Origin: Tolypothrix bouteillei VB521301 | GTDB taxonomy: Bacteria > Cyanobacteriota > Cyanobacteriia > Cyanobacteriales > Nostocaceae | Reading direction: 5' to 3' | NCBI RefSeq assembly: GCF_000760695.4 | Contig: NZ_JHEG04000001.1 | Coordinates: 2,563,578 to 2,627,577 of the forward strand | DNA: 64,000 bases | In this document: positions 1 through 8,801 of the stretch, piece after piece | How the letters are laid out: each line of letters opens with the position of its first letter | How positions within the stretch are numbered: the stretch's first letter is position 1 | The notes under the pieces: generated by a model | Database searches by the model: none | What the model saw: the letters and a program-made list of their open reading frames with translations, nothing else | Told to the model about the DNA's origin: nothing | Program-made: the position numbers and the translations under genes

Positions 1-2486
1 AGATTGCGTCCCAAAGTGACTATTGCCCTAATAATATGAGTGACTTTAACATCTGTTGTTAAATTTTTCACGAAAGAACCATCAATTTTAAGGTTGTGAA
101 GTGGTAAGAGTTGCAGGCGGGAGAGAGAGGAATGACCCGTACCAAAATCATCTATGGAAAGATGAACTCCCATTTCCTCTAGTTTCTGTAGCACGTTCCT
201 AGTGAAATCAATATCTTCAATGGCGGTCGATTCAGTAATCTCTAACTCTAAAAATTGTGCCTCTAGTTCCGTCTGTTTTAAGATCGTCGCTACTGTTTCT
301 ACCAATTGAGGCTGACGGAATTGTTTGAGGGAAAGATTCACTGCCATGGTGACGGGAGGTAAGCCCGCCTCTTGCCAAATTTTATTCTGCTGGCAAGCTG
401 TCCGCAAAACCCATTCTCCAATGGGGATGATTAATCCACTTTCTTCAGCAAGGGGAATGAAGACATTAGGCGCGACCAATCCCATTTCTGGGTGCTGCCA
501 CCTTATCAAAGCTTCCATTCCTGTAATCTTCCCTGTTAAGATATTAACTCGCGGTTGGTAGTATACTACTAGTTCTTTCCGTTCTAAGGCATGGCGCAAG
601 CTTTTCTCTAAAGTAAGAACATTAGGCGTTTTAGCGCCCAAACAAGCAGCGTAAAATTGGTGATTGTTTCTTCCGAGTTCTTTTGCTTTATACAAAGCTG
701 CATCTGCGTGTTTTACCAAAGTTTCAGCATCGGGGCTGTCTTTATTCAGTAAGGCGATACCAATACTGCCACTGATGTATAGTTCATTGCCGTCAAGCTC
801 GAAAGGGTTTTCTAGAGCTTGCAGGATTCTCCGGGCGACTAGTACAACTTCATCAATAGAGCGAATTCGGGGTAGTAAAATGATGAATTCGTCTCCTCCC
901 CAACGAGCAACTGTGTCTCCTGCTCTTAAGGACTCTCTGAGTCTCTGAGCAACACCAATTAAAAGTCGATCTCCTAGTGTGTGTCCTAAAGAATCATTGA
1001 TAGTTTTAAAACGATCTAAATCAAGGAACATCACAGCTAAACTTTCGCCAATCCGCGATGCATTGGGTAGAGTTTTGGAAAGTATCTCGTCAAAAAGCAA
1101 GCGATTTGGCAAACCAGTTAACATATCGTGCAGTGCTTGGTAGCGAATTTTTTCTTCTACTTGCTGGCGGAGTTTTGCTGCACTAATACTGGCTGCCATT
1201 GTTAAGAGAGCAGATTCTTCATGCTTTGACCAGTAACGATCGCAGCTACAGTCTGCTAATCCAAGAAAACCCCAAAATTTGTCTTCTAGTCGCAGGGGTA
1301 CTAGAAGCAAAGATTGAATGCCACTTTGAACGAGGTGTTCTTGTTCGGTTTCGGGAAATTCTTTTGTCAATCCCGAAATAGATTGTCCGCTAGAAAGAGC
1401 TTCATACCAGCGATACAGCCCGCAACTATCGTAAGGCAGATTTTGCCACTGAGAGCGAAAAGAGTCAAAGTTGGAATGCGTCCATTCAAACTGCAAACTC
1501 ACAGCTATTTCCTGAGTTTGCGGATGCAAATGGTTCTCGAATAAGAAAATCCGATCCACTTTAGCGGCTTCACCTAATGTAGCTAAAGCTTTGTCAATAG
1601 ATATTTCATAGTTTAATTCTGCTAGCAAATAATTGGTACCTTCTGCAACGGCTTGCAATAAGCGATCGCGCTGGCGCAATTCTGCCTCTGCTTGTTTTTG
1701 CTCGGTAATATCTCTAGTAATGAAAGTTCTAATAAGATCGCTTTCAGGTAAGTAGTGAATAGATTGTTCAAAAACTTCTCCGTTCACTTCTACCTCCCGA
1801 ACAAAAGATTTCCCCTTCCAGTTTTGGACCATAGCAGAAAGCCCTGCGGCGATCGGATGATTGTTTTGACTGTCTCTGAGATTGGGAAATTTAGAAGCAG
1901 CCGCTGGATTGAGATAAGTTATCTTGCCTTGTAAATCGGTCTCAATAATCGGATTGGGATTCAGTTCGGGAAAAGATGCCAAACGGGCTAAAGCCACCTC
2001 GGTCGCTTCTTCAAGGATTTGATTGGAAGAACCAATTACGGTTTCAAAAGGATTTGCAGAACTTGTTTGCTCTGATATGAGTTTATAGATATCCTTTTCT
2101 TCACAGTACTCAGAGAATGCTTCTTCAGATAAGTTAGAAACTACGTAGTACTTAGCTTGAGCTTGATTGCTACCAAACTCAATAACATCGCCGTGTTGAA
2201 GATCGTGCGAAAAACATTTTGTGCCATTTACAAACAGACCGTTAGTACTCCGCTTTCCCTTAAAACTGCCATCAATAATCCGAAAACAATACTGGTCAGT
2301 TTGTGGAACAGTGACTCGCAAGAGTATAGCGTGTTGTCTGGAAACCGACCGAGAACTAAGAACAATAGCGTTTCTTAAATCCCGCCCAAGAGAATATGTT
2401 GCCTCCTTTAGGGGGATAGTGCGCTGTCCTTTCAGATCGTTAAGAATCAAAAGGTGGCGTATTTTTTCCCTCTCATGTTTTGGCAT
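1..2486 (-). CDS. FHA-PAS-GAF-GGDEF-EAL signalling protein (3' end outside window)
   Basis: Translating the minus strand from the ATG at 2486 gives an open frame that runs off the window edge, so the last part of the EAL domain is missing. Domains in order: an N-terminal FHA-like domain (about residues 10-115, with SLGRD, SRSVSRQHA and NGLFVNG, the usual phosphothreonine-binding features), a PAS-like segment (about 170-275), a GAF-like segment (about 290-440), a GGDEF domain with intact GGDEF at residues 530-534, and an EAL domain with the EAL signature at 658-660 and a DDFGTG motif further on. Such proteins make and/or degrade cyclic di-GMP in response to bound ligands and phospho-partners. 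Both catalytic signatures look intact, so it may be bifunctional. The start is supported by an AAGGAAGACC Shine-Dalgarno-like stretch just upstream. Net activity cannot be told from sequence. Confidence 0.85.
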   Translation of the reverse strand, partial: MPKHEREKIRHLLILNDLKGQRTIPLKEATYSLGRDLRNAIVLSSRSVSRQHAILLRVTVPQTDQYCFRIIDGSFKGKRSTNGLFVNGTKCFSHDLQHGDVIEFGSNQAQAKYYVVSNLSEEAFSEYCEEKDIYKLISEQTSSANPFETVIGSSNQILEEATEVALARLASFPELNPNPIIETDLQGKITYLNPAAASKFPNLRDSQNNHPIAAGLSAMVQNWKGKSFVREVEVNGEVFEQSIHYLPESDLIRTFITRDITEQKQAEAELRQRDRLLQAVAEGTNYLLAELNYEISIDKALATLGEAAKVDRIFLFENHLHPQTQEIAVSLQFEWTHSNFDSFRSQWQNLPYDSCGLYRWYEALSSGQSISGLTKEFPETEQEHLVQSGIQSLLLVPLRLEDKFWGFLGLADCSCDRYWSKHEESALLTMAASISAAKLRQQVEEKIRYQALHDMLTGLPNRLLFDEILSKTLPNASRIGESLAVMFLDLDRFKTINDSLGHTLGDRLLIGVAQRLRESLRAGDTVARWGGDEFIILLPRIRSIDEVVLVARRILQALENPFELDGNELYISGSIGIALLNKDSPDAETLVKHADAALYKAKELGRNNHQFYAACLGAKTPNVLTLEKSLRHALERKELVVYYQPRVNILTGKITGMEALIRWQHPEMGLVAPNVFIPLAEESGLIIPIGEWVLRTACQQNKIWQEAGLPPVTMAVNLSLKQFRQPQLVETVATILKQTELEAQFLELEITESTAIEDIDFTRNVLQKLEEMGVHLSIDDFGTGHSSLSRLQLLPLHNLKIDGSFVKNLTTDVKVTHIIRAIVTLGRN

Positions 2487-3155
2487 TGGTCTTCCTTAGA
2501 TTCCCACGTCTTTTCTTGAGATGAAGAATACTGTTTGAAGAAGTTTTGACATACATTTGGTGCTATTGCCTTGAAAAGCTACTTCAGTCTGCTTTATTAC
2601 CGTATATAAAGGGCATTTTCGAGCGTTATTCGATGCAACTCATTCGTCTGTCTGGCACGAGGATGCGCGATCGACGAATCAAATTACTTCGAGGAGAGTT
2701 TTAGCCACGGTCAACTTCAACGAATCAGGTCGCTGTTGAGTTGGCTATTCTGTAATGCTGCACTCTGGTTGGCTCTTAAATACCTAGGATAAAAGTAAAC
2801 ACCTAATATATCACACTGTATATTTGCTGAATTTTTCAGCAAAGAAAGAAAAGAAGAAAAATTTGTGAGCGCTCATCGCCCAACCGGACAAATCAACACC
2901 TCTTATCACCTCCTGTGATTTGGGGTTTGGGGGAGATGGGGGGCTCGTACATAGTAATCATTTTGTGACATATCATGGTTGGCGATCGGCGATCGGTGAA
3001 AAATGACAAACAATCAATAAGAAATGACAAATAGCAACTGAAAAACGATCCGTTACGTATGGAATATAATTTTCTAAATTTATTTACAGAAAAAGGGGTT
3101 CATTACTGAAATTCCCTACTTATAAGAACGGGAAGGAACCGATCGCCGATCGCTG
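2487..3155. other. Intergenic region, no gene seen
   Basis: This 669-bp stretch lies between a leftward gene start and the 3' end of the next leftward gene. It holds short G-rich and GCGATCGG-type repeats, including a GGGGGAGATGGGGGGCTC string that recurs near 48190. No convincing coding sequence or RNA gene was seen. The promoter of the GGDEF/EAL gene should lie in its left part. Confidence 0.4.
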
Positions 3156-3527
3156 TTAAGACCTAGATAATACAATAAGAAAACAAATAAACAATAAAGC
3201 CAGCAACAGTAGGAAAGCTTGATTGCGTCTCACCCAATTTTGAACGGTGGTACCAAAACTGTTAGATTGCTTCTGCTGCTCCAACTCTAATTGCCTTTCA
3301 TTTATATTTTGGTAGAGAATGCACTCTTGAGCGTAAGGACGCTGGGGATAAGTGCAGCTGTCATCAGTATTGTACGTACAAGTGTCGCAGAGATACTGCC
3401 CCCCAGTGGCGCGGTGCAGGGGAATCCCTGGATGTCCGTAAGCTTTTAACTCGACGCGACAATGGGGACAAGTGACAGATTGGGAGTTAACAGGTTGATG
3501 GCAACGGGGACAAGTTGTAGTTTCCAA
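3156..3527 (-). CDS. Zinc-ribbon protein with C-terminal membrane anchor
   Basis: A 123-residue protein. The N-terminus has two CxxC pairs (CPRC and CPHC) typical of a double zinc ribbon. A second cysteine cluster follows at about residues 47-69 (CDTCTYN...CTYPQ...C). The last 25 residues form one hydrophobic helix (LLLLALLFICFLIVL) ending in SRS, so it is probably tail-anchored with the zinc ribbons in the cytoplasm. The cysteine pattern suggests structural metal binding. I do not recognise a named function; small proteins of this layout occur widely in cyanobacteria. It is transcribed alone, with long gaps on both sides. Confidence 0.7.
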   Translation of the reverse strand: METTTCPRCHQPVNSQSVTCPHCRVELKAYGHPGIPLHRATGGQYLCDTCTYNTDDSCTYPQRPYAQECILYQNINERQLELEQQKQSNSFGTTVQNWVRRNQAFLLLLALLFICFLIVLSRS

Positions 3528-3915
3528 AACCGATACCTAAATGTAGCCTAAGTTTTTATTTTATCAGGCAGCAAGGAAGAGGGTAGAGGGCAGCCCTCAG
3601 CCCTCGGTTTTTATGCATTCTTCATAAAAAACCCGTAATTCTCCTGAAGTTTTATTTTTGGCAACTAAAGATAATTTGACTTGGGGTGCAAAGTTAGTAA
3701 GTAATCGCTAGTACAGGTCGGTGAAAATAGACAAGACGTTATGTGACCGAGACTTATGCAACCTCAACGGTATTTTGAGAATTGCACGCGTTGCAGATCT
3801 CCCCATCCCCAATTTATCGCAGGGTCATGCGTAAGTTTCAATGTCAACCTACCTCACATTATGACCACCGATCGATAAGAAATGACCAATGACAAATGCC
3901 CGAGGCTGCAAACTT
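3528..3915. other. Intergenic region upstream of the FecR-domain gene
   Basis: A divergent promoter region of about 390 bp. It contains short repeats of the type GACCAATGACAAATG just before the FecR-domain start, which look like a common intergenic filler repeat and make the exact start of that gene uncertain. No other gene was seen. Confidence 0.35.
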
Positions 3916-5742
3916 ATGTTCCGCAAGTTGTTGCTACTGCTAGTAATGAGTTTATGGGGAAGTGTTGTTTTACCCTTACCACAGAAGGCAAGTGCTGTGA
4001 CTCCTCTGACACTGGCTGTTATTCAGGAATTTCGGAATTTAGTGCAACTCATGCCACAAAACAAGCCGAAGCGAAAGGCACGCAAGTTAGATGCCATGAT
4101 TCCTGGAGATGGCTTGTCTACTGGTAGGGCTGCTTTGGCAGAATTGCGCTTCAATGACGGTTCCATAGCGCGAATCGGACAGCAAGCTATCTTTCAGTTC
4201 GTACCACAAACACGAAACTTAAAACTTTCAAACGGGACGGCATTACTGCTGATTCCACCCGGACAAGGGCAAACAAGGGTAAATACACCAAATGCTGCTG
4301 CCGCAATTCGCGGTTCTGCACTGTTTGTACGCTACGATCCACAAACAGACACCACAATTGTGGGTGCATTAACAAATAGCGGTATTCAAGTTCAGAACAA
4401 GAAGGCTTCTCAAAATCAAAAGCTGAAAGCTGGGCAACTCATAGTTATAGTTAAAGAGAGGTTTCAGGGTTTATACGATTTTGACCTAAGAACTTTTTAT
4501 GAAACAAGCAATTTAGTTCGGGGGCTAAATTTAACTCTTAAAAATGGTGTACCGAGCTTAGATCCTTCACTTGCTAGCATTCAAGCAGAAACGGCGGAGG
4601 CAGTCGCAACACAGCAGCCATTAACGGGTGCGGGTGTCATTGAAAATCCTCCTATCTTAACAACAACGACTTCTTCTGGTGATACCTCGACTCGTCATAA
4701 CAGCGATCGCATTGACAACAATGTGATGAGAGATCGTTCTCCAATCGAGAACTTCCCAGACACAGGACAAGTTGTTTCAAATACTGGTAAACGGAGCAAT
4801 TCTCAACCGGGTACTCAACCCGGTAACAACAATCCTGGCAATAATCCGGGGAACGGTAATCCCGGTAATGGCAACCCAGGAAATGACAAACCTGTTGGCA
4901 ATCCAGGGAACGGTAATCCCGGTAATGGCAACCCAGGAAATGACAAACCTGTTGGCAATCCAGGGAACGAGAACCCAGGAAACGGTAATCCCGGTAATGG
5001 CAATCCAGGTAATGACAAACCTGTTGGCAATCCAGGGAATGAGAACCCAGGAAACGGTAATCCCGGTAATGGCAATCCAGGCAATGGCAATCCAGGTAAT
5101 GACAAACCTGTTGGCAATCCAGGGAACGAGAACCCAGGGAACGGCAATCCCGGTAATGGCAATCCAGGCAATGACAAACCCGTAGGCAATCCCGGTAACG
5201 AAAACCCAGGGAACGGCAATCCAGGCAATGGCAATCCAGGTAATGACAAACCTGTTGGCAATCCCGGTAACGAAAACCCAGGGAACGGTAATCCGGGCAA
5301 TGGTAATCCGGGCAATGGTAATCCAGGCAATGACAAACCCGTAGGCAATCCCGGTAACGAGAACCCAGGAAACGGTAATCCGGGCAATGGCAATCCGGGC
5401 AATGGCAATCCAGGCAATGACAAACCCGTAGGCAATCCCGGTAACGAGAACCCAGGGAACGGCAATCCGGGCAATGGTAATCCGGGCAATGGTAATCCAG
5501 GCAATGACAAACCCGTAGGCAATCCCGGTAACGAGAACCCAGGAAACGGCAATCCGGGCAATGGCAATCCGGGCAATGGCAATCCAGGCAATGACAAACC
5601 CGTAGGCAATCCCGGTAACGAGAACCCAGGGAACGGCAATCCGGGCAATGGTAATCCGGGCAATGGCAATCCAGGCAATGACAAACCCGTAGGCAATCCC
5701 GGTAACGAGAACCCAGGAAACGGCAATCCCAGCGACAAATAA
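3916..5742 (+). CDS. Exported FecR-domain protein with NPGN repeat tail
   Basis: From this ATG the product begins with MFRKLLLLLVMSLWG and a following ASA, a good Sec signal peptide. An in-frame ATG at 3889 would add nine residues but lies in an intergenic-type repeat, so I prefer 3916. Mature residues 40-200 resemble a FecR domain (tracts such as LRFNDGSIARIG, NGTALLLIPPGQG, AAIRGSALFVRYD), a periplasmic domain thought to sense or bind ligands. Residues from about 300 to the end are a nearly pure repeat of NPGNGNPGN and NPGNDKPVG units. The tail is hydrophilic and probably an extended spacer or matrix-binding region. There is no sigma-factor or TonB receptor gene beside it, so it is unlikely to be a classical Fec regulator. 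Confidence 0.75.
   Translation: MFRKLLLLLVMSLWGSVVLPLPQKASAVTPLTLAVIQEFRNLVQLMPQNKPKRKARKLDAMIPGDGLSTGRAALAELRFNDGSIARIGQQAIFQFVPQTRNLKLSNGTALLLIPPGQGQTRVNTPNAAAAIRGSALFVRYDPQTDTTIVGALTNSGIQVQNKKASQNQKLKAGQLIVIVKERFQGLYDFDLRTFYETSNLVRGLNLTLKNGVPSLDPSLASIQAETAEAVATQQPLTGAGVIENPPILTTTTSSGDTSTRHNSDRIDNNVMRDRSPIENFPDTGQVVSNTGKRSNSQPGTQPGNNNPGNNPGNGNPGNGNPGNDKPVGNPGNGNPGNGNPGNDKPVGNPGNENPGNGNPGNGNPGNDKPVGNPGNENPGNGNPGNGNPGNGNPGNDKPVGNPGNENPGNGNPGNGNPGNDKPVGNPGNENPGNGNPGNGNPGNDKPVGNPGNENPGNGNPGNGNPGNGNPGNDKPVGNPGNENPGNGNPGNGNPGNGNPGNDKPVGNPGNENPGNGNPGNGNPGNGNPGNDKPVGNPGNENPGNGNPGNGNPGNGNPGNDKPVGNPGNENPGNGNPGNGNPGNGNPGNDKPVGNPGNENPGNGNPSDK
4817..5730 (+). repeat. In-frame NPGN-type coding repeat array
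   Basis: About 0.9 kb of tandem DNA repeats inside the FecR-domain gene. The 15-bp subunits encode NPGNG or NPGNE and are interrupted at intervals by NDKPVG-encoding blocks, giving higher-order units of roughly 70-100 bp. Copies at the 3' end are almost identical, as expected for recent slippage or unequal recombination. The opposite strand is also open over 4815-5738, but this is a by-product of the repeat (it reads LPGLPLPGLP). Confidence 0.9.
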
Positions 5743-5834
5743 TCCAGCAGAAAATTAGTGAAGCGACGATTTGATTAAGAGGATGTTTTAAAAGTTGTGG
5801 CTGGGGTATCCAAAACTTTAGAGCCCCCTAAATC

Positions 5835-6150
5835 AGGAGCATCCCAAATTTGCCAATTGCCCTCAGAATGGAATTCTGGACGGCAGGCGCTTCAACGGGG
5901 GGAACCCCCGCAACGCGCTGCCTCGGCTATACAAACAAAGTCCACCTACGTGGACTTTGTATACAGTCCGCGCAGGCGGTGAGTCGAGTCCTGCAGGCGG
6001 GTTTCCCGCGCCCTGGGAACTAGCGTATAGCCCTTGCGGGCATAGCCTGCGGCATCGCGAAGCATCTCCGTCAGGAGATACCCGGAGGGACTTCGTTTGT
6101 GTAGGCGTGATTTCAATCGCAAGCGTGTTTTTCTAAATTGGGATGCTCCT
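5835..6150. mobile_element. MITE-like GC-rich element with terminal inverted repeats
   Basis: A roughly 316-bp block. Its ends carry inverted copies starting GGAGCATCCCAA (5836-5852 and, reversed, 6133-6149). Immediately outside lie direct repeats CCTAAATC at 5827-5834 and 6151-6158, which look like an 8-bp target duplication. The inside is GC-rich and shares words with blocks at 39514-39681 and 58840-59138 (TATACAAACAAAGTCC, CTGCAGGCGGG). It has no transposase and no convincing ORF, so it would be mobilised in trans. The caveat is that CCTAAATC is also part of another dispersed repeat. Confidence 0.6.
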
Positions 6151-6187
6151 CCTAAATCGTCTTTAAAGCAAACTTTAAGAATATTTT

Positions 6188-6217
6188 CCCCCCTTTTTAA
6201 GGGGGGTTAGGGGGGAT
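6188..6217. repeat. C-run/G-run dispersed repeat
   Basis: An inverted-repeat-prone block CCCCCC-TTTTTAA-GGGGGG followed by TTAGGGGGGATC. A related copy lies at 48077-48108 in opposite order. It is a common type of intergenic repeat in filamentous cyanobacteria and can fold as a hairpin. Confidence 0.6.
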
Positions 6218-6312
6218 CTTCATACAGTGGTAGACTTTACACTATTGGGTTGTGAGTGACATTAATTGAGAGGTAATTTTAATTAGACTGAAAAATCAAA
6301 TTATTAGCAAAC

Positions 6313-7332
6313 ATGAGTAAGCAGATTTCGGATGATTACAAAAACCTACTAATTGAAGTAAAACAACGCATTCGTTCTGCTCAATATGAAGCACTGAAAG
6401 CTGTCAACAAAGAACTTATTGCTCTGTACTGGGACATTGGCAAGATGATAATAACCCGTCAACAGGGGGCTAGTTGGGGAAAATCAGTGGTAGAACAGTT
6501 AGCAAGGGATTTGCAGGCAGAGTTTCCTGGAATTAGTGGCTTTTCTGCCCGTAATATTTGGAATATGCGGAGTTTTTATGTTACCTATAGCCAAAATGAA
6601 AAACTGCAACCATTGGTTGCACAAATTGGTTGGACTCACAATCTAGTGATTCTTGAAAAGTGTAAGGATGATTTGGAACGAGAGTTTTATATCAGAATGA
6701 CTCGCAAGTTTGGTTGGACAAAGAACGTTTTAATTCATCAACTTGAAAATAAAGCTTACGAAAAAACTCTCCTCAATCAAACTAATTTTGATAAAGCCAT
6801 ACCAGAAGAAATACGCGATCGCGCAAAATTAGCAGTTAAGGATGAATACACATTTGACTTTCTAGAATTAGGTGATGAATACAGCGAGCGTGAGCTAGAA
6901 AAGGAAATTCTGAAAAGGGTGCAACCATTCTTACAAGAAATGGGAGGTATGTTTGCCTTTATTGGCAGTCAATATCGTTTGGAAATTGATGATGAAGAAT
7001 ACTTTATAGATATTGTGCTCTATCACCGTAGTTTGAAATGTTTGGTAGCAGTAGAACTAAAGATTGGTAAGTTTTTGCCTGAGTATGTTGGTAAGATGCA
7101 GTTTTACTTAGCTGCTTTGGATGACAAGGTAAAGCTACCTGATGAGAATCCGTCAATTGGCATTATTCTTTGTAAATCTAAAAATAAAACGATAGTTGAG
7201 TATGCACTTAAAGAATCAAATAAACCAATTGGTGTGGCAACTTATCAGATAGTTTCTACTGTACCTCAAGAACTTCAACACCAGCTTCCTGCTCCAGAGC
7301 AAGTTGCCAAGTTATTGGAGGGAATTGAATGA
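6313..7332 (+). CDS. DUF1016 / YhcG-family PD-(D/E)XK nuclease-domain protein
   Basis: A 339-residue protein with the two-part layout of the DUF1016 (YhcG) family. The N-terminal helical region contains GASWGKSVVEQLARDL and FSARNIWNMRSFY. The C-terminal PD-(D/E)XK-like nuclease fold has a DIVLYH strand (about residues 231-238) followed by LVAVELKIG, where Asp and the Glu-x-Lys are the expected metal-binding and catalytic residues. Family members are often found near restriction-modification and other defence genes, and are annotated as putative nucleases. Here it opens the defence island, upstream of the MntA/HepT and CRISPR genes. It could cut foreign nucleic acid, but the substrate is unknown. 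A GGAGG followed by an ATGA overlap at its end marks a tiny ORF (7329-7385). Confidence 0.85.
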   Translation: MSKQISDDYKNLLIEVKQRIRSAQYEALKAVNKELIALYWDIGKMIITRQQGASWGKSVVEQLARDLQAEFPGISGFSARNIWNMRSFYVTYSQNEKLQPLVAQIGWTHNLVILEKCKDDLEREFYIRMTRKFGWTKNVLIHQLENKAYEKTLLNQTNFDKAIPEEIRDRAKLAVKDEYTFDFLELGDEYSERELEKEILKRVQPFLQEMGGMFAFIGSQYRLEIDDEEYFIDIVLYHRSLKCLVAVELKIGKFLPEYVGKMQFYLAALDDKVKLPDENPSIGIILCKSKNKTIVEYALKESNKPIGVATYQIVSTVPQELQHQLPAPEQVAKLLEGIE

Positions 7333-7385
7333 AAATTGATGGAATTAACCAAGCAGCACTACTTTGGGCATCTTTAATGACTTAA
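7329..7385 (+). pseudogene. Possible truncated partner gene or mini-ORF (18 codons)
   Basis: An ATG overlaps the stop codon of the DUF1016 gene as ATGA, and a GGAGG lies about eight bases upstream. The reading frame (MKIDGINQ...) stops after 18 codons. Such an arrangement normally marks a translationally coupled partner, so this may be the 5' stub of a lost gene. It could also be a real micro-ORF or chance. Confidence 0.25.
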
Positions 7386-7555
7386 GATGAAAGGAGATGA
7401 GATATGGGTTGCTTGAGGTGTACATTCCTGCTAAGGACTCTTACAATGGACATTCCTAAGGCATAAAAGGAAATATAGGTTAGGAATGAAACTAGAGGAA
7501 AAAAAGTTACACACCCTACTCTAACTTGTGTTCCTTAATACTTTCTTAAACGACA

Positions 7556-8002
7556 ATGAGTACACCAACACTTGAAGAACTCGAGAAACTTGCTCGACAA
7601 CTTCCTGAAAAAATTCCTTATCTCAAATTGTTAATTTTATTTGGCTCTAGAGCTACTGGCAAAACCCATGCTCAAAGTGACTGGGATTTTGCCGTACTTT
7701 TTAATGAAGAAGAGCGAAAAATACATATTAAGGATAATAATTGGGGCTGGTTTGAAGTTCCTCTCATTCTTGGGAAAACTTTTGGAATAGCTCCCGAAAA
7801 AATTGATGTAGTAGAACTTAATAATTCTTCCTGGTTAGTAGCACATTTTATAGCTCGTGATGGTATTCTGCTTTATGAGAAAGATCCAGGAGGATATGAA
7901 TATTTCCGGAGCACTTCATTAAGACCAGAGTCAGAAATGAAAAAATTTCGCCAAGAGCAACGCCAGCTTATCGAAATGGCATTGAAAAAGTGGGGATTAT
8001 GA
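7556..8002 (+). CDS. mntA: MntA-like minimal nucleotidyltransferase antitoxin
   Basis: A 148-residue protein with the nucleotidyltransferase signature GSRATGKTHAQSDWD, which fits GSx10DxD, around residues 30-46. In characterised type VII HepT/MntA systems the MNT protein adds AMP to a tyrosine of the HEPN toxin and neutralises it. The downstream hepT gene overlaps by four bases (ATGA), as expected for a coupled toxin-antitoxin pair. The protein is longer than minimal MNTs because of a C-terminal extension (about residues 105-148) that could hold the partner. It starts in a 220-bp gap after the DUF1016 gene. The assignment rests on the motif plus the HEPN partner. Confidence 0.85.
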   Translation: MSTPTLEELEKLARQLPEKIPYLKLLILFGSRATGKTHAQSDWDFAVLFNEEERKIHIKDNNWGWFEVPLILGKTFGIAPEKIDVVELNNSSWLVAHFIARDGILLYEKDPGGYEYFRSTSLRPESEMKKFRQEQRQLIEMALKKWGL

Positions 8003-8433
8003 TAAACATTGACTGGGAAGTCGTTTTAGTTAGAATTCGGTTGGTTGTAAAATATTGCGATACTTTAGAAAAGTTTAAATCGATTAGTCTTGATGAGTAT
8101 TTGGGTGATTTTTCCCAGCAATTAATTGTTGAAAGGCTCTTACAACTCATGGTCGAAGCAGCAACAGATATTAATAAATATCTGTTGCTACAGTTATACG
8201 AAATTAATCCAACCACAAATTTTGATTCTTTTAGTCAGGCTGGACAAAAAGGCATCATTACTCAGAATTTAGCAGATGAACTGGCAAAATCAGTTGGAAT
8301 GCGGAATATTTTAGTTCATCAGTATAAAGACATAAACAGCACAATAGTGTTTTCGGCTATTCCAAAGGCTTTGGAGCAGTATCGATTATACGTACAGCAA
8401 GTTATAGCGTATTGTGATTCATTAGAGACATAA
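7999..8433 (+). CDS. hepT: HepT-like HEPN RNase toxin
   Basis: A 144-residue, mostly helical protein of the HEPN/DUF86 (HepT) type. The catalytic Rx4HxY motif is present as RNILVHQY near residues 110-117; Arg and His are the RNase residues, and the Tyr is the one AMPylated in known systems. I chose the ATG at 7999, which overlaps the mntA stop as ATGA, over an in-frame GTG at 7990. With mntA it forms a type VII toxin-antitoxin module. Such modules next to CRISPR-Cas can act as abortive-infection or island-maintenance systems, though that role is inferred here. Confidence 0.87.
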   Translation: MINIDWEVVLVRIRLVVKYCDTLEKFKSISLDEYLGDFSQQLIVERLLQLMVEAATDINKYLLLQLYEINPTTNFDSFSQAGQKGIITQNLADELAKSVGMRNILVHQYKDINSTIVFSAIPKALEQYRLYVQQVIAYCDSLET

Positions 8434-8447
8434 GGATGGGGAACACT

Positions 8448-8717
8448 ATGACCAGAGATAATTTGCTGTCAAGAATTTCCATTGACCCGAATATTTGTTT
8501 TGGCAAACCCCGTATTCGCGGACATCGCATCCCAGTTTATCTGATTCTCGATCTTTTGGCTGGTGGCGAGACTATTGAAGAAATTCTTCAGGAGTACCCC
8601 AGTATTGAACGAGAAGATGTGCTTGCGTGTCTTGCTTATGGTGCAGAAATGTCAAGGGATGTGTTTGTGGAAATTCCTTTGAGTTCAAAAGTTCAGCATG
8701 AACATGAGTGTAAATGA
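8448..8717 (+). CDS. DUF433-family protein (VapB-like antitoxin type)
   Basis: An 89-93 residue protein with the DUF433 pattern: RISIDPNICFGKPRIRG, then HRIPVYLILDLLAGGETIEEIL and a DVLACLAYGA helix, a predicted winged or helix-turn-helix DNA-binding fold. DUF433 genes usually precede a DUF5615 PIN-like toxin; no such gene follows here, so this copy appears orphaned. It begins 14 bp after hepT and is probably co-transcribed with it. The ATG at 8448 has GGGGA six bases upstream; the in-frame ATG at 8436 is the alternative. Confidence 0.8.
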   Translation: MTRDNLLSRISIDPNICFGKPRIRGHRIPVYLILDLLAGGETIEEILQEYPSIEREDVLACLAYGAEMSRDVFVEIPLSSKVQHEHECK

Positions 8718-8801
8718 AAAAGATTTTTTTTGTCCACCAGATTAAGGTGTTTTTAGTTATTATGCTAAGCCCGGACACTTATTTTGAGATTGGTAATACT
8801 G

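Larger units (their letters stand above)
5743..6312. other. Intergenic region with two repeat elements
   Basis: This 570-bp gap is largely filled by a MITE-like element (5835-6150) and a C/G-run repeat (6188-6217), both listed separately. No gene is evident. The promoter of the DUF1016 gene is expected in the last 90 bp. Confidence 0.5.

Noticed and set aside
4815..5738. 307-codon open frame on the minus strand (LPGLPLPGLP repeat)
   Set aside because: It is the antisense of the NPGN coding repeat; no start signal or independent support.
7404..7466. 20-codon ORF with a strong AAGGAG site before mntA
   Set aside because: Too short and without any similarity I can see; kept only as a remark.
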